Assembly: GCA_963834405.1 (NCBI GenBank)
Contig: CAWIBX010000003.1
Span: forward strand, 310,001 to 374,000
DNA from: Bog-473 sp963834405
Lineage (GTDB): Bacteria > Actinomycetota > Acidimicrobiia > Acidimicrobiales > RAAP-2
Length of the DNA stretch: 64,000 bases
Reading direction: 5' to 3'
How positions within the stretch are numbered: position 1 is the first letter of the stretch; each line of letters starts with the position of its first letter. This document shows positions 26,282 to 35,193 of this stretch, piece by piece. The notes under the pieces were generated by a model that was given only the letters and a program-made list of their open reading frames with translations, was not told the origin of the DNA and did not search any database. A program made the translations under genes and the position numbers.

Positions 26282-27750
26282 TGGAGTCGGTGGAGATGAC
26301 CGACAAGCCCGCCAAGGACAGCGAGGTGCGGGTCCGGGTGCGCGGCCGGGAACTGCGGTTCGGCTTCAACGAGGACCAGGCCATGCAGGCGAGAGCACTG
26401 GCGCGGACCGTTTTCCGCGAGCCGTTCACCAAACGCGTCTGGGCCGAGCTGGCCTACTTCCTGTTGGCGTCGGCCCTCGTGGCCGTCGGGTTCGCGCTGG
26501 TGGGGTGGACCCTGTTCCTCGGCGTGCTGCTGGCCATCACCTTCTTCGGCCTGGCCATCCTGGTGCTGTCACTCCGCCTCGCCCGCGGCTTCGGTGGGTT
26601 CCACCGCGGGCTCTGCCGCTCTCTCTTGGACGAGCAGGTCGATGACCCCGAGCCCTTCACCCACCGCCCCGGCTTCCTCGGCTGGTTGCAGGGCGGACTA
26701 CGCGACCGCGTCGCGTGGCGGGCCGTCGCCTACCTGGTGCTGCGTGTCGCCTGGACCTTCCTCGGCTTCTACGTCGCGGTGAGCCTGTGGTGGGACGCGT
26801 TCGCCTGCCTGATCTCCCCGCTGTTCAACAACAACAACGGGGGCGGCGTGCCCGTGTGGGGATTCGCCTCGCAGGTCTTCCCGTTCAATGGGTTCCACGG
26901 TTTCCACGGATTCAGCGACCAATCGGGTTCGTTCCTTCATGAAGTCGGCGTCTTTCTCATCGGCATCATCTTCTTCTTCGCCGCCCCCTGGGTGATGCGT
27001 GGCTTCGTCAACGTCGACCGCCTCCTCGTCCGAGCCCTGCTCGGCCCCGACCCCGTCGCCGCCCGGGTCCGCAACCTGGAGCAGGCCCGCACCCACACGG
27101 TCGATGCGTCCGCGGCCACGCTGCGGCGGATCGAACGGGACCTGCACGACGGGACGCAGGCGCAGCTCGTCGCGCTGGCCATGCGCCTCGGCATGGCCAA
27201 GGAGCGGCTCGAGGACATGTCCGCCGACGGCGCCGGCGACGGTGCCGCCCCCGTCGACCCCGCCGAGTTGGCCCGGGTCACGGCGCTCGTCGTCGAGGCC
27301 CACCGCGGCGCCAAGGAGGCCATCGTCGAACTGCGCGACATCGCCCGCGGCATCCACCCGCCCGCACTCGATGTCGGCCTCGAGGGCGCCCTGGCCACCC
27401 TCGCCGCCCGCAGCCCCGTCACCACCGAGGTGCGCGTCGACCTGCAGACCCGCCCCACCCCCGCCATCGAGGCGATCGCGTACTACTGCGCGGCCGAGCT
27501 CCTGGCCAACGTCGCCCAGCACGCCCAGGCGTCCCAAGCCACCCTCACGTGCGCCCAGCAGGGCACGTGGCTCCGGCTGGTCGTCCGCGACGACGGGCGC
27601 GGCGGCGCGCAGCTCTCGACCACGGGCTCGTCGTCGTCGGGCCTCGCCGGCCTGGTCGACCGCGTCCGCACCGTCGACGGGCGGCTCAACCTCGTCAGCC
27701 CACCCGGTGGACCGACCGTGGTCACCGTCGACCTCCCCCTCGCGGTGTAG
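26278..27750 (+). CDS. NarL-type sensor histidine kinase
   Basis: A 490-residue membrane kinase. Two hydrophobic pairs (about residues 60-105 and 160-250) form a sensor region with an unusual loop, FNNNNGGGVP and FNGFHGFHGFSDQ, probably extracellular. The HisKA_3 box is RIERDLHDGTQAQLVALAMR with phospho-accepting H290; IVELRDIARGIHPPALDVGL is the second conserved helix. The HATPase_c domain has N-box AELLANVAQHAQAS and G-box DDGRGGA / SGLAGLVDRV. ATG at 26278 overlaps the permease stop. It phosphorylates the response regulator encoded two bases downstream, and probably senses the state or substrate of the ABC exporter. Confidence 0.9.
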   Translation: MMESVEMTDKPAKDSEVRVRVRGRELRFGFNEDQAMQARALARTVFREPFTKRVWAELAYFLLASALVAVGFALVGWTLFLGVLLAITFFGLAILVLSLRLARGFGGFHRGLCRSLLDEQVDDPEPFTHRPGFLGWLQGGLRDRVAWRAVAYLVLRVAWTFLGFYVAVSLWWDAFACLISPLFNNNNGGGVPVWGFASQVFPFNGFHGFHGFSDQSGSFLHEVGVFLIGIIFFFAAPWVMRGFVNVDRLLVRALLGPDPVAARVRNLEQARTHTVDASAATLRRIERDLHDGTQAQLVALAMRLGMAKERLEDMSADGAGDGAAPVDPAELARVTALVVEAHRGAKEAIVELRDIARGIHPPALDVGLEGALATLAARSPVTTEVRVDLQTRPTPAIEAIAYYCAAELLANVAQHAQASQATLTCAQQGTWLRLVVRDDGRGGAQLSTTGSSSSGLAGLVDRVRTVDGRLNLVSPPGGPTVVTVDLPLAV

Positions 27751-27752
27751 TC

Positions 27753-28415
27753 ATGGTCGGCGCCGACACCCTCCGCATCGCCATCGCCGAGGATTCGGCC
27801 ATCCTGCGCGACGGGCTCGTCCAGCTCCTCGTGGACCGCGGCTTCGTCATCACCGGCGCGGTCGGCGACCCCGACGCGCTGCGCAGCTCCATCGCGCAGC
27901 TGCCCCCCGACGTCGCCGTCATCGACATCCGCATGCCGCCCACCTTCACCGACGAGGGACTCCGTCTCGCGCTCGAGCTCCGGAGCAAATACGAGGGGCT
28001 CGGCATCCTGCTCTTCTCCCAGTACGTCGAGACTCGATACGCCGCCGAGCTCCTCGCGCACGACGCCGCCGGCATCGGCTACCTGCTCAAGGACCGCGTC
28101 GCCGACGTGAAGGAGTTCGTCGAGGCGCTCGAGCGCGTCGCGGTCGGCGGCACGGCCCTCGATCCGGAGGTGGTGACCCAGCTCATGGGCACGACGCGAC
28201 GCACCGACTCACTCTCCGCGCTCACCACCCGTGAGCGCGAGGTCCTGACGCTCATGGCCGAGGGCCGGTCCAACGCCGCCATCGCCAACACGCTCGTCGT
28301 GTCCGAGGGCGCCGTCGAGAAGCACGTGGCCAACATCTTCGCCAAGCTCGACCTGCCGGTGTCCGACCAGGACCACCGCCGGGTCCTCGCCGTGTTGCGG
28401 TTCCTCGAGTCGTAA
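27753..28415 (+). CDS. LuxR/NarL-family response regulator
   Basis: A 220-residue two-domain regulator. The receiver domain has acidic pocket AEDS, phospho-acceptor D58 in VAVIDIRMPP and K of LLKDRVADV. The C-terminal GerE-type HTH reads LSALTTREREVLTLMAEGRS, NAAIANTLVVSEGAVEKHVA, NIFAKLDLP. It is the partner of the kinase encoded just upstream and likely controls the ABC-2 exporter operon from the 24279-24489 region. ATG at 27753 comes two bases after the kinase stop. Confidence 0.93.
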   Translation: MVGADTLRIAIAEDSAILRDGLVQLLVDRGFVITGAVGDPDALRSSIAQLPPDVAVIDIRMPPTFTDEGLRLALELRSKYEGLGILLFSQYVETRYAAELLAHDAAGIGYLLKDRVADVKEFVEALERVAVGGTALDPEVVTQLMGTTRRTDSLSALTTREREVLTLMAEGRSNAAIANTLVVSEGAVEKHVANIFAKLDLPVSDQDHRRVLAVLRFLES

Positions 28416-28419
28416 ACCT

Positions 28420-29589
28420 CTACCCGGCGGCGTCGTCGACCGACGCCCCGTGCGCGTCGTACGTCTTCCCGGCGCGTGCGGCCGCCTCGCGGCCCATGTT
28501 CATCTGGAAGGGGCTTATGCCGCCCTTCTCCCAGGGTCCCACCGAACCGGCGGCAACCGCCTCCTCCGACTTGCAGAGAAGCGAGAACCGCGCCCGCAGG
28601 TCCTCGACCGGCCGGTCCGCCAGCGACAGCCAGTCCATCGCCAGGTAGTCGATGCTGTCGGAGCCGGTCTCGTTGTCGTGGCACAGCGCGCCGCGCCGCA
28701 TGGCGTCCGACAGGCGTACCGCCATGCCCGGGCTCGCGGAGAAGTGCCCGACCGAGGACTGGAACAGGCCGGCGCCGGTCGCGAGGTACCCCGTCTCGAA
28801 GAGCGAGATCACCATGGCCAGGAGCGAGAAGGCGTGCAGGTCGTCGTTCGCGCGCGCGATGAACCCGAACACCTCGACCTCCGACTCGACCGTCGTGCCG
28901 TAATCCGCCAGCACGTGGACCCAGTCGTGCTGACAGAGGAGCGGCGGCGCGGAGTCAGGCGCGCCGGGGTACGAGAAGCCGCGCGCCTCGTACATCTCCC
29001 ACACCTTGCGTCCGATGGTGTCGCCGGGCAGCCACTCGAGCGCCGCCCACTGCGCGGCCAGGTCCGGGTCATTGACCGAGAACTCCCACGCCGCCTCGAG
29101 CGGCCGCGTCTCGTGCATCGCCCTGGCCGCGGTCTCCACGTTCATCACCCGCGCGTAGCCGTTGCGCTCGAAGTCCAACGCCGCCAGGCCGAGCGAACCC
29201 GCCGCGAACTCCTGCGCGACCCGGACCATGTCCTCCTCCACGCCCAGTTCGCCGGCGAAGGTCGCGACCGCGGCCGCCACGTCGGCCGGCAGCGGATGGC
29301 GGACGAGCGCGCACAGCAGCATCATCTGCACCACGCGGGTGCGGAAGTCGAGGTTGCGCCGGGCCAGGCCGGCGGCCAGCTCCTGCGGGCCGACCGGTGC
29401 CCGGTCGTCCAAGGTCACCGCGAACCCTGTCATGGCCGGGAACAGCGCCTCGATCAGGCGGCGCTGCACCGGGAGCAGTCCCTCCGACCCGGCCACCGCC
29501 GTCGCGATGCCGTCGGCGAAGCGCTGGGCCTCCTCGGCGGTCGGGCGCGCCAGGTCGACCGTGTCGGCACTGGGCAGCGGGACCGGCAC
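28420..29589 (-). CDS. TerB-like plus Coq4-like domain protein
   Basis: A 389-residue cytosolic protein. Residues about 40-150 resemble a TerB-type helical domain (FRTRVVQMMLLCALVRHPLP, LGVEEDMVRVAQEFAAGS). The C-terminal half carries QHDWVHVLADYGTTVESEVE, i.e. H221-D222-x2-H225 followed 11 residues later by E237, exactly the HDxxHx11E metal motif of Coq4 proteins. In eukaryotes and proteobacteria Coq4 acts in ubiquinone synthesis; actinobacteria generally use menaquinone, so the role must differ. GTG at 29589 (VPVPLPSAD) is chosen as start, five bases after the upstream gene's stop codon. It lies in a minus-strand run with the hypothetical gene at 29595. Confidence 0.65.
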   Translation of the reverse strand: MPVPLPSADTVDLARPTAEEAQRFADGIATAVAGSEGLLPVQRRLIEALFPAMTGFAVTLDDRAPVGPQELAAGLARRNLDFRTRVVQMMLLCALVRHPLPADVAAAVATFAGELGVEEDMVRVAQEFAAGSLGLAALDFERNGYARVMNVETAARAMHETRPLEAAWEFSVNDPDLAAQWAALEWLPGDTIGRKVWEMYEARGFSYPGAPDSAPPLLCQHDWVHVLADYGTTVESEVEVFGFIARANDDLHAFSLLAMVISLFETGYLATGAGLFQSSVGHFSASPGMAVRLSDAMRRGALCHDNETGSDSIDYLAMDWLSLADRPVEDLRARFSLLCKSEEAVAAGSVGPWEKGGISPFQMNMGREAAARAGKTYDAHGASVDDAAG

Positions 29590-29594
29590 GTCGT

Positions 29595-30299
29595 CTACCG
29601 TCCCGCCTCGTCGAGGCGGGCCAGCCCGTCGCGGATGAAGGCGGCCGCCCCCGACGTGCCCCCCACCTCGGACCGCACGCTGAATGCGCCGAACGGGGCG
29701 TTCCAGAACCCCTCGTCGCCCGGGCGCTGCGGTCCCCACGGTCCGACGTAGACGTACGGCTCTTCCGAGAACGCGTCGCCCGGGGAGAAACCGAGGTTCA
29801 CCCGGGCCTGGTCGTCGCCGGCGCCGCCCCCCAGTCCGACCGAGGTCCCGACGTCGAAATGCTCCGGCCAGAGCTGCACGGTCGCCGGCGCCGCCTCGGG
29901 ACCCAGCGCGCACACGACCTCGTCGAGCACCCGCCAGCCCACGTCGAACCACTCGAACAGGCCCGCCAGCTCGGCCGCGTCGAGCGCGAGCGGCTCCTCC
30001 ACGGCGCCCACCGGCGGCGTCGCCTCCCCGGCCGAGAACGCCCGGTCCAGGTCCACCCCGGCGAACGCCGCCAGCTCCCCTAGCGTCGACCCGTTGACCC
30101 GGGTGGTCGACACGGTCGCGCCCACCTCGCGCACCAACGCCGTCCCGTCCAGGCGGAGCACCTCGGGCTCATCCCCGAAGGCGGGCGTGGCCAGGCCGCC
30201 CGGACTGGCCCGCAGGCCGAAATGGCCGCTCACGTCGTACCGGCGGCGCGCCAGGACGTGTGCACAGAGGCGGTGCAGGTCCGAGCGGGTCGTGCCCAT
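29595..30299 (-). CDS. Conserved hypothetical protein
   Basis: A 234-residue soluble protein with no recognised domain. It starts MGTTRSDLHRLCAHVLARRR and contains conserved-looking stretches VQLWPEHFDVGTSVGLGGG and PYVYVGPWGPQRPGDEGFWN, rich in W and P. Codon use is like that of neighbours, and translation ends TGA a few bases before the Coq4-like start, so the two are probably co-transcribed. The WPEHFD and GPWGP pieces look like those of uncharacterised actinobacterial proteins, but I assign no function. Confidence 0.7.
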   Translation of the reverse strand: MGTTRSDLHRLCAHVLARRRYDVSGHFGLRASPGGLATPAFGDEPEVLRLDGTALVREVGATVSTTRVNGSTLGELAAFAGVDLDRAFSAGEATPPVGAVEEPLALDAAELAGLFEWFDVGWRVLDEVVCALGPEAAPATVQLWPEHFDVGTSVGLGGGAGDDQARVNLGFSPGDAFSEEPYVYVGPWGPQRPGDEGFWNAPFGAFSVRSEVGGTSGAAAFIRDGLARLDEAGR

Positions 30300-30356
30300 G
30301 TCAGCCCCGGAGAGTAACGGCGCCTTTCAACCCACCGCGCGGGCGCACCGCGAACG

Positions 30357-31466
30357 TCATCCGGTCAGCACCTTCCGCCGGGCCTCGCCCGCCGCCTCCC
30401 TGACCTCCTCGGCCACCGTCGCCTCCGCCGAGTGACCCCAGAACCCCCGCGGCGCGACCAGGAAGTCGATCAGCCGTTCCAGCTCGTCGCCGTACGTTCC
30501 CCGGATCGCCTGCAGATCGGCCCAGGCCTCGGCCCTGTCCCGCAGGGGCAGCCCGAGCTCGACCAGCCCGCGCCACGCCAGCTCGAAGTTCTCCTCGACG
30601 AGCCACGTCGTCCGCGCGCCGTGCGTCGGCACGTGCACGCGGCTCGAGATCTCCAGGATCGCCCGCCGGCCCCGGCGGTAGAGGAAGAAGGGTTCCCGCT
30701 CCTGGGCCCCCTCCACGCAAGCCGACGTCAGCGTCGCGGCGTCGGTCAGCACCCCGAGCGCCGTCACCCACGACTGCCCTGGGTGCTGCGAACGGAACAG
30801 CGCCAGCATCGGATACGACACGTGGCTCTCCAGGACGTCGGCCGCCCAGAGCTGCCACTCGGCGAAGGACCGGTAGAGCATCTCGACGTCGCCCCCCGGC
30901 GCGTTCACCGCGATGACCCGCAGCGGCGTGATGCGGCCGCCCAGCGGGTCGTCGAGCGTGAGGAGCCGCGCCTCCCGGCGGCTGTAGGCCCCGTAGAGGG
31001 CGGGCAGGTACGAGATCATCAACGCGATCGTCACCACGCCGGTCAGCGTCTCGAGCAACGTGAGCAGTCGCACGACCGCGCCGTGCGCCGAGCCGAACAC
31101 GGGCGTCACCAGTGACGTCCCGGCGTAGTAGACGATCGACCCGAAGTCCGACGCGCCGCCCACGTGGCGGTCCACACCGAGGTAGACGAGCGACCAGCCG
31201 ATCATGAGGCCGACCAGCCAGAGCACGAGCAGCCCGAGGAGGGACAGCGCCGGGTACACGTTCAGCACGCCCTCGCCGGCCCCGGCGGGCAGCCGCGCCG
31301 ACAGGGCCCGGGTCGACCGCCAGGTGACGGCGTAGAAGATCCGCGCCGGCCGCCACAGCCCGCTGCTGCCCTGGGTGACGATCAGCGTCGCGACGGCGTC
31401 ACTCAGGATCGCCACGATGATCACCGCACCGCCCACTATGGCGACAACCCTCCCGAACTCCGACAT
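30357..31466 (-). CDS. Ion-channel-like membrane protein lacking a K+ selectivity filter
   Basis: A 369-residue protein. Hydrophobic segments lie at about residues 6-30 (VVAIVGGAVIIVAILSDAVA), 70-97 (LSLLGLLVLWLVGLMIGWSL) and 128-158 (LLTLLETLTGVVTIALMISY). Between the last two is a pore-loop-like segment YYAGTSLVTPVFGSAHG, placed where two-TM potassium channels carry T.GYGD; here the TVGYG filter is absent. A 210-residue cytosolic C-terminal domain without obvious RCK motif follows. It could be a channel with altered selectivity or a non-conducting relative. It is divergent from the patatin gene (155-base gap). Confidence 0.7.
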   Translation of the reverse strand: MSEFGRVVAIVGGAVIIVAILSDAVATLIVTQGSSGLWRPARIFYAVTWRSTRALSARLPAGAGEGVLNVYPALSLLGLLVLWLVGLMIGWSLVYLGVDRHVGGASDFGSIVYYAGTSLVTPVFGSAHGAVVRLLTLLETLTGVVTIALMISYLPALYGAYSRREARLLTLDDPLGGRITPLRVIAVNAPGGDVEMLYRSFAEWQLWAADVLESHVSYPMLALFRSQHPGQSWVTALGVLTDAATLTSACVEGAQEREPFFLYRRGRRAILEISSRVHVPTHGARTTWLVEENFELAWRGLVELGLPLRDRAEAWADLQAIRGTYGDELERLIDFLVAPRGFWGHSAEATVAEEVREAAGEARRKVLTG

Positions 31467-31621
31467 GTCCCGGCCACCTTAGGGAGCGTCCTGCACTGGC
31501 CGTGCGACCTGCGGGTCTGGGGTTGTCCACCCATTGCCCGCGAAATTGAGATAACTCTTTTACCCGATCAGGCGTATGTGACATCGGCGTGAACCGTTCA
31601 CCGGACGGGTAGAAGGAGGGG

Positions 31622-32644
31622 GTGCTGCGAGTGATCCGAGGGAACTTCGGAGGTCGCAAGGGGCCTGCCGTCGGGTTGGTCCTCGGCGCGGGTGGTGTGG
31701 TGGGCCAGGCCTACCAGGCCGGCGTCCTGGCCGCCCTGGAGCGGGAGATCGGCTGGGACCCGCGGCAGGCCACCGTCGTCGTCGGTACCTCGGCCGGCTC
31801 CGTGACCGGCGCGGCGCTGCGCGTCGGTGTGCCCGCCACCGATTTGGCCGCCTCGCTCTACGGCGTCCGGCCGTCCCGGAGGGGTGGCGCCATCCTCGAC
31901 CGCATCCTCCCCGCCGACGCCGGCCCGCTCCCGACCCCGTCGTTCCGCTCACTCCTGCGCCCCTGGAACCTGCCGTCGCCGGCGCTGCTCACACGCGTGG
32001 CGCGCCGCCCCTTCGCCTTCCGACCCGAAGTGGCGGCCGTGACGCTCCTGCCGGCCGGACAGATCGACATCACCGAACGCGCCCGCGGCCTCGATGAGCA
32101 CATCGGCGACCGCTGGCCCGACGGCCTGCGCATCTGCGCCGTCCGTCGTAGGGACGGTGCGCGGGTCGTCTTCGGCCGTCCCGGCGCCCCGGCGGCCCGC
32201 CTGGCGCCGGCGGTGCTCGCCTCGTGCGCCATCCCCGGCTACTTCAAGCCGGTGACGATCGGCGGCACCGAGTACATCGACGGGGGCGTGCACTCGGTGA
32301 CCAACGCCGACGTCCTGAGGACCGAGGCCCTCGACCTCGTCCTCGTCGTCTCGTCGCTGTCGGCCGCCCACGGGAACGCCAACGGCCCCGACGGCCTGCT
32401 GCGCCGGACCGTGCACCGCCGGATGGAACGTGAGATCGCGCGGCTCGAACTGGCGGGGATGCCCGTCATCAGCCTGGAACCCGGAATCGAGTCGCGCCGG
32501 GCGATGGGGCTCAACTCCATGGCGGAGGATCGGGCGCCCCGGGTCGTAGAGGCCGCCTACGAGGAGACCCGCAAGCGGATCCTGTCGACGCCGTTCCTGG
32601 CCAACATAGGGCAGATGGAGCCCGCCGTCAGCGCGGTCGGCTGA
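31622..32644 (+). CDS. Patatin-like phospholipase
   Basis: A 340-residue serine lipase. The patatin motifs are complete: oxyanion loop LVLGAGGVVGQAYQAG, nucleophile GTSAGS near residue 59, and the dyad aspartate in YIDGGVHSVTNAD near residue 220. No signal peptide is present, so it acts in the cytosol or at the inner membrane face on phospholipids or storage lipids. It sits 90 bases before a wax-ester/triacylglycerol synthase, suggesting neutral-lipid turnover. GTG at 31622 follows AGAAGGAGG at 31611-31619; a second GTG at 31631 is possible. Confidence 0.9.
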   Translation: MLRVIRGNFGGRKGPAVGLVLGAGGVVGQAYQAGVLAALEREIGWDPRQATVVVGTSAGSVTGAALRVGVPATDLAASLYGVRPSRRGGAILDRILPADAGPLPTPSFRSLLRPWNLPSPALLTRVARRPFAFRPEVAAVTLLPAGQIDITERARGLDEHIGDRWPDGLRICAVRRRDGARVVFGRPGAPAARLAPAVLASCAIPGYFKPVTIGGTEYIDGGVHSVTNADVLRTEALDLVLVVSSLSAAHGNANGPDGLLRRTVHRRMEREIARLELAGMPVISLEPGIESRRAMGLNSMAEDRAPRVVEAAYEETRKRILSTPFLANIGQMEPAVSAVG

Positions 32645-32733
32645 ACCGGGCGGCGGTACCCGAAGCCCAGGGCTGAACCAGGAGAGGCGGGTGTAGCGTC
32701 GGCGCCACCGCACCGCAGCAAGGGGAGGTCGAC

Positions 32734-34146
32734 ATGAGCCCTGACCGGTTGAGCCCCCTGGACGCCTCGTTCCTGCATATCGAGGACGACGTGTCGCACA
32801 TGCACATCGCGTCGGTGGCCATCTTCGAGGGACCGGAGCCGGCGTTCGGCGACGTCGTCGACATGATCGAGTCCAAGCTGCCCCTGGTCCCGCGCTACCG
32901 GCAGATCGTCAAGACCGTCCCGCTCGACCTCGGCCGGCCCGTCTGGGTGGACGACCCCCACTTCAACATCGACTACCACGTCCGCCACACCGCGCTGCCG
33001 GCGCCGGGCGGAGAGGAGGAGCTGCGGCGGCTCGTCGGACGGGTCATGGCGCAGCAGCTCGACCGGGCCAAGCCGTTGTGGGAGATCTGGGTCGTCCAGG
33101 GGCTCGAGGACGGGCGCTGGGCCATGCTGTCGAAGGCCCATCACGCGCTGGTCGACGGCGTGTCGGGGACCGACCTCCTCGCCGTCATCATGGACCTGTC
33201 GCCCGGCGCCGAGCGGCCGGCGGCGGGGGAGCCGTGGGAACCGCGGCCGATGCCCTCGGGGTGGTCGCTGGCGTCGGACGCGCTGACGAGCATCGTGCGC
33301 TCGCCCTACGAGCAGCTGCGCGCGGCCCGGGCGCAGACGCGGCTGCTGCGCCGCATGGCGGGGTACGCCAAGGAGGTGACCAGCGGACTGGTGGCGATGG
33401 GCGGCCTCGTGCGGCCGACGCCGTTGTCGTCGCTCAACGGACCGCTCGGCCCGCACCGGCGGTACGCCTGGGCGACGACGACGGTCGACGACATCAAGCG
33501 GGTGCGCAAGGAGTTGGGCGGTACCTTCAACGACGTCGTGCTCGCGTCCATCACCAACGGGTTCCGTGAGCTGCTGCTGTCCCGGGACGAGGACGTCGAG
33601 CGCGTGGTGCGCACGCTGGTGCCGGTGTCGGTGCGGCCGCGTGACGAGACGGGGCGTGCGGTCGGGGACGGCACGCTCGAGAACAAGGTGACGGCGATGT
33701 TCGCCGAGTTGCCGGTCGACATAGAGGACCCGGCGCTGCGGCTGCACGTGATCACCGAGCAGATGAAGGACCTGAAGGAATCGAAGCAGGCGATGGCGGG
33801 CGAGGCGCTGACGTCCATGTCGGGGTTCGCGCCGCCCATGCTCCTGGCCGTCGGCATGCGGCTGGCTTCGAAGGCGGGGCAACGCAACGTCAACACGGTC
33901 ACGACGAACGTGCCCGGCCCGCAGTTCCCGCTGTACGCGGCGGGACGCAGGATGATCCGTGCGTTCCCCTACGTGCCGCTGGCCGGACAGGTGCGCATCG
34001 GCATCGCCATCTTCTCCTACAACGGCGAGGTCAACTTCGGGATCACCGGCGACTACGACTCGACGGCGGACATTGACGTGCTGGCGCACGGGATAGAGGA
34101 CGGGATGGCGCAGATGCTCAAGGCGTGCGGGACGGGGGCGGCCTGA
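32734..34146 (+). CDS. Wax ester synthase / diacylglycerol acyltransferase (WS/DGAT)
   Basis: A 470-residue acyltransferase making triacylglycerol or wax esters from acyl-CoA. The catalytic HHxxxDG motif is present as AHHALVDGVSG near residue 136. Other family signs are LSPLDASFLHIEDDVSHMHI, PLWEIWVVQGLEDGRWA, TFNDVVLASITNGFRELLLS, and the C-terminal NVPGPQFPLYAAGRRM (the PxxxG-type and NVPGP motifs). Length matches the 450-480 typical of actinobacterial enzymes. ATG follows AAGGGGAGG. Together with the patatin gene it points to storage-lipid metabolism. Confidence 0.95.
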   Translation: MSPDRLSPLDASFLHIEDDVSHMHIASVAIFEGPEPAFGDVVDMIESKLPLVPRYRQIVKTVPLDLGRPVWVDDPHFNIDYHVRHTALPAPGGEEELRRLVGRVMAQQLDRAKPLWEIWVVQGLEDGRWAMLSKAHHALVDGVSGTDLLAVIMDLSPGAERPAAGEPWEPRPMPSGWSLASDALTSIVRSPYEQLRAARAQTRLLRRMAGYAKEVTSGLVAMGGLVRPTPLSSLNGPLGPHRRYAWATTTVDDIKRVRKELGGTFNDVVLASITNGFRELLLSRDEDVERVVRTLVPVSVRPRDETGRAVGDGTLENKVTAMFAELPVDIEDPALRLHVITEQMKDLKESKQAMAGEALTSMSGFAPPMLLAVGMRLASKAGQRNVNTVTTNVPGPQFPLYAAGRRMIRAFPYVPLAGQVRIGIAIFSYNGEVNFGITGDYDSTADIDVLAHGIEDGMAQMLKACGTGAA

Positions 34147-34165
34147 CGGGCACGGGGCTGTCGGG

Positions 34166-34672
34166 TCAGCCCGACACGAAGTCCGGGATGCTCTCGACCT
34201 CCGCCTGTATGTACCGGTTGAGGCCCGACACGATCACCCGCTCCACCGACCGCCCGACGATGGGCACGCTCACCTTGAGATCCCCCTCCACGGTGACGAG
34301 GGTCGACGGCTGGCCCTGACCGGTTCCCGGTACGGGGTCGAAGCGGAACGTCCCGCTCGCCCGCAACCGGTCGGGGTAGTAGTCGGGCAGGACCTCCCAG
34401 GTCGCCCGGGCCTCGTCCCGGTGGATCTCGGTCCGGGTGATCCACGACATCCGGGCCGGGTCGACGACCCTCCGCACCGCCGCCGAGACGGACCCACGAA
34501 AGGCGTAGTGGACCTCGAGGACGACCCGCGACCCGAGGTCCTCGTGGTCCACCACCCCCAGCAAGGCGATGTCGTCACGGGTCGGCCGCCCCTCGTAGAA
34601 CGAGGGCGAGCCGTACGCCGCTATGACCCGCGCCGGCGCGACCGCCACCGCCTGCGCGACGGACACCTTCAC
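34166..34672 (-). CDS. DUF2505 / SRPBCC-like lipid-binding-fold protein
   Basis: A 168-residue protein resembling the actinobacterial DUF2505 family, a START/SRPBCC-like fold. VKVSVAQAVAVAPARVIAAY begins the usual first strand and helix; RVVLEVHYAFRGSVSAAVRR, VDPARMSWITRTEIHRDEAR and VPIVGRSVERVIVSGLNRYI complete it. The end EVESIPDFV is also common for this family. GTG at 34672 is chosen because the sequence fits from there; the frame extends upstream only as shadow of the next gene. It is 11 bases downstream of the pyridoxamine-oxidase-like gene. Function unknown, possibly hydrophobic-ligand binding. Confidence 0.75.
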   Translation of the reverse strand: MKVSVAQAVAVAPARVIAAYGSPSFYEGRPTRDDIALLGVVDHEDLGSRVVLEVHYAFRGSVSAAVRRVVDPARMSWITRTEIHRDEARATWEVLPDYYPDRLRASGTFRFDPVPGTGQGQPSTLVTVEGDLKVSVPIVGRSVERVIVSGLNRYIQAEVESIPDFVSG

Positions 34673-34683
34673 GACGACGTCGT

Positions 34684-35193
34684 CTACGAGGTCGAGGTCG
34701 AGGTCGGCCGCGTCGGTGGCAGTCCGAGCTTGCGGTGGTCCCAACTCACGGTCCGCTCTATATGCAGCCGTACCGCCACGCGCTTGTTCAGCATCGCCTC
34801 GAGGAACGGCTTCATCTCGTCGCTGTAGGCGCCGTAGTAACGCTCGAACACGCTGACGCCCAACGTCCACAGGCGGTCCGGGTCGTCGATGATCTCCACC
34901 TTCCCCACCAACTCGACGCCCCGCAACTCCTCGTAGTAGTCGCCGTCCTCGAACAGCATGGTGCAGCGGGGGTCCCGCCGCAGGTTCTGGACCTTCTGCG
35001 ACTTGGCCTTCGTCTCGACGGTCACGCACCCGTCCAGGAAGCCGTACCACATGGCCACGGCGTGGATGGAACCGTCGTGGGAGATGGAGCACATCGTCAT
35101 CGACCGGCGCTCGGCCAGGAACGCGTCCACCTCGTCGGGCGTCATCTGAATGGCCTTGCGCTGGTTCACCCCGTGGCCCATGGCCTGCGTCAT
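34684..35193 (-). CDS. Pyridoxamine 5'-phosphate oxidase-fold (PPOX/FDOR) protein
   Basis: A 169-residue split-barrel flavoprotein, FMN- or F420-dependent. Typical pieces are MTPDEVDAFLAERRSMTMCS, DGSIHAVAMWYGFLDGCVTV, KSQKVQNLRRDPRCTMLFED and YYEELRGVELVGKVEII. Actinobacterial members often reduce or oxidise heterocycles, biliverdin or fatty acids with F420. ATG at 35193 gives a 16-residue extension; an internal ATG at 35145 is also possible. The C-terminus RPTSTSTS is low complexity. It is followed by the DUF2505 gene in the same operon. Confidence 0.85.
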   Translation of the reverse strand: MTQAMGHGVNQRKAIQMTPDEVDAFLAERRSMTMCSISHDGSIHAVAMWYGFLDGCVTVETKAKSQKVQNLRRDPRCTMLFEDGDYYEELRGVELVGKVEIIDDPDRLWTLGVSVFERYYGAYSDEMKPFLEAMLNKRVAVRLHIERTVSWDHRKLGLPPTRPTSTSTS

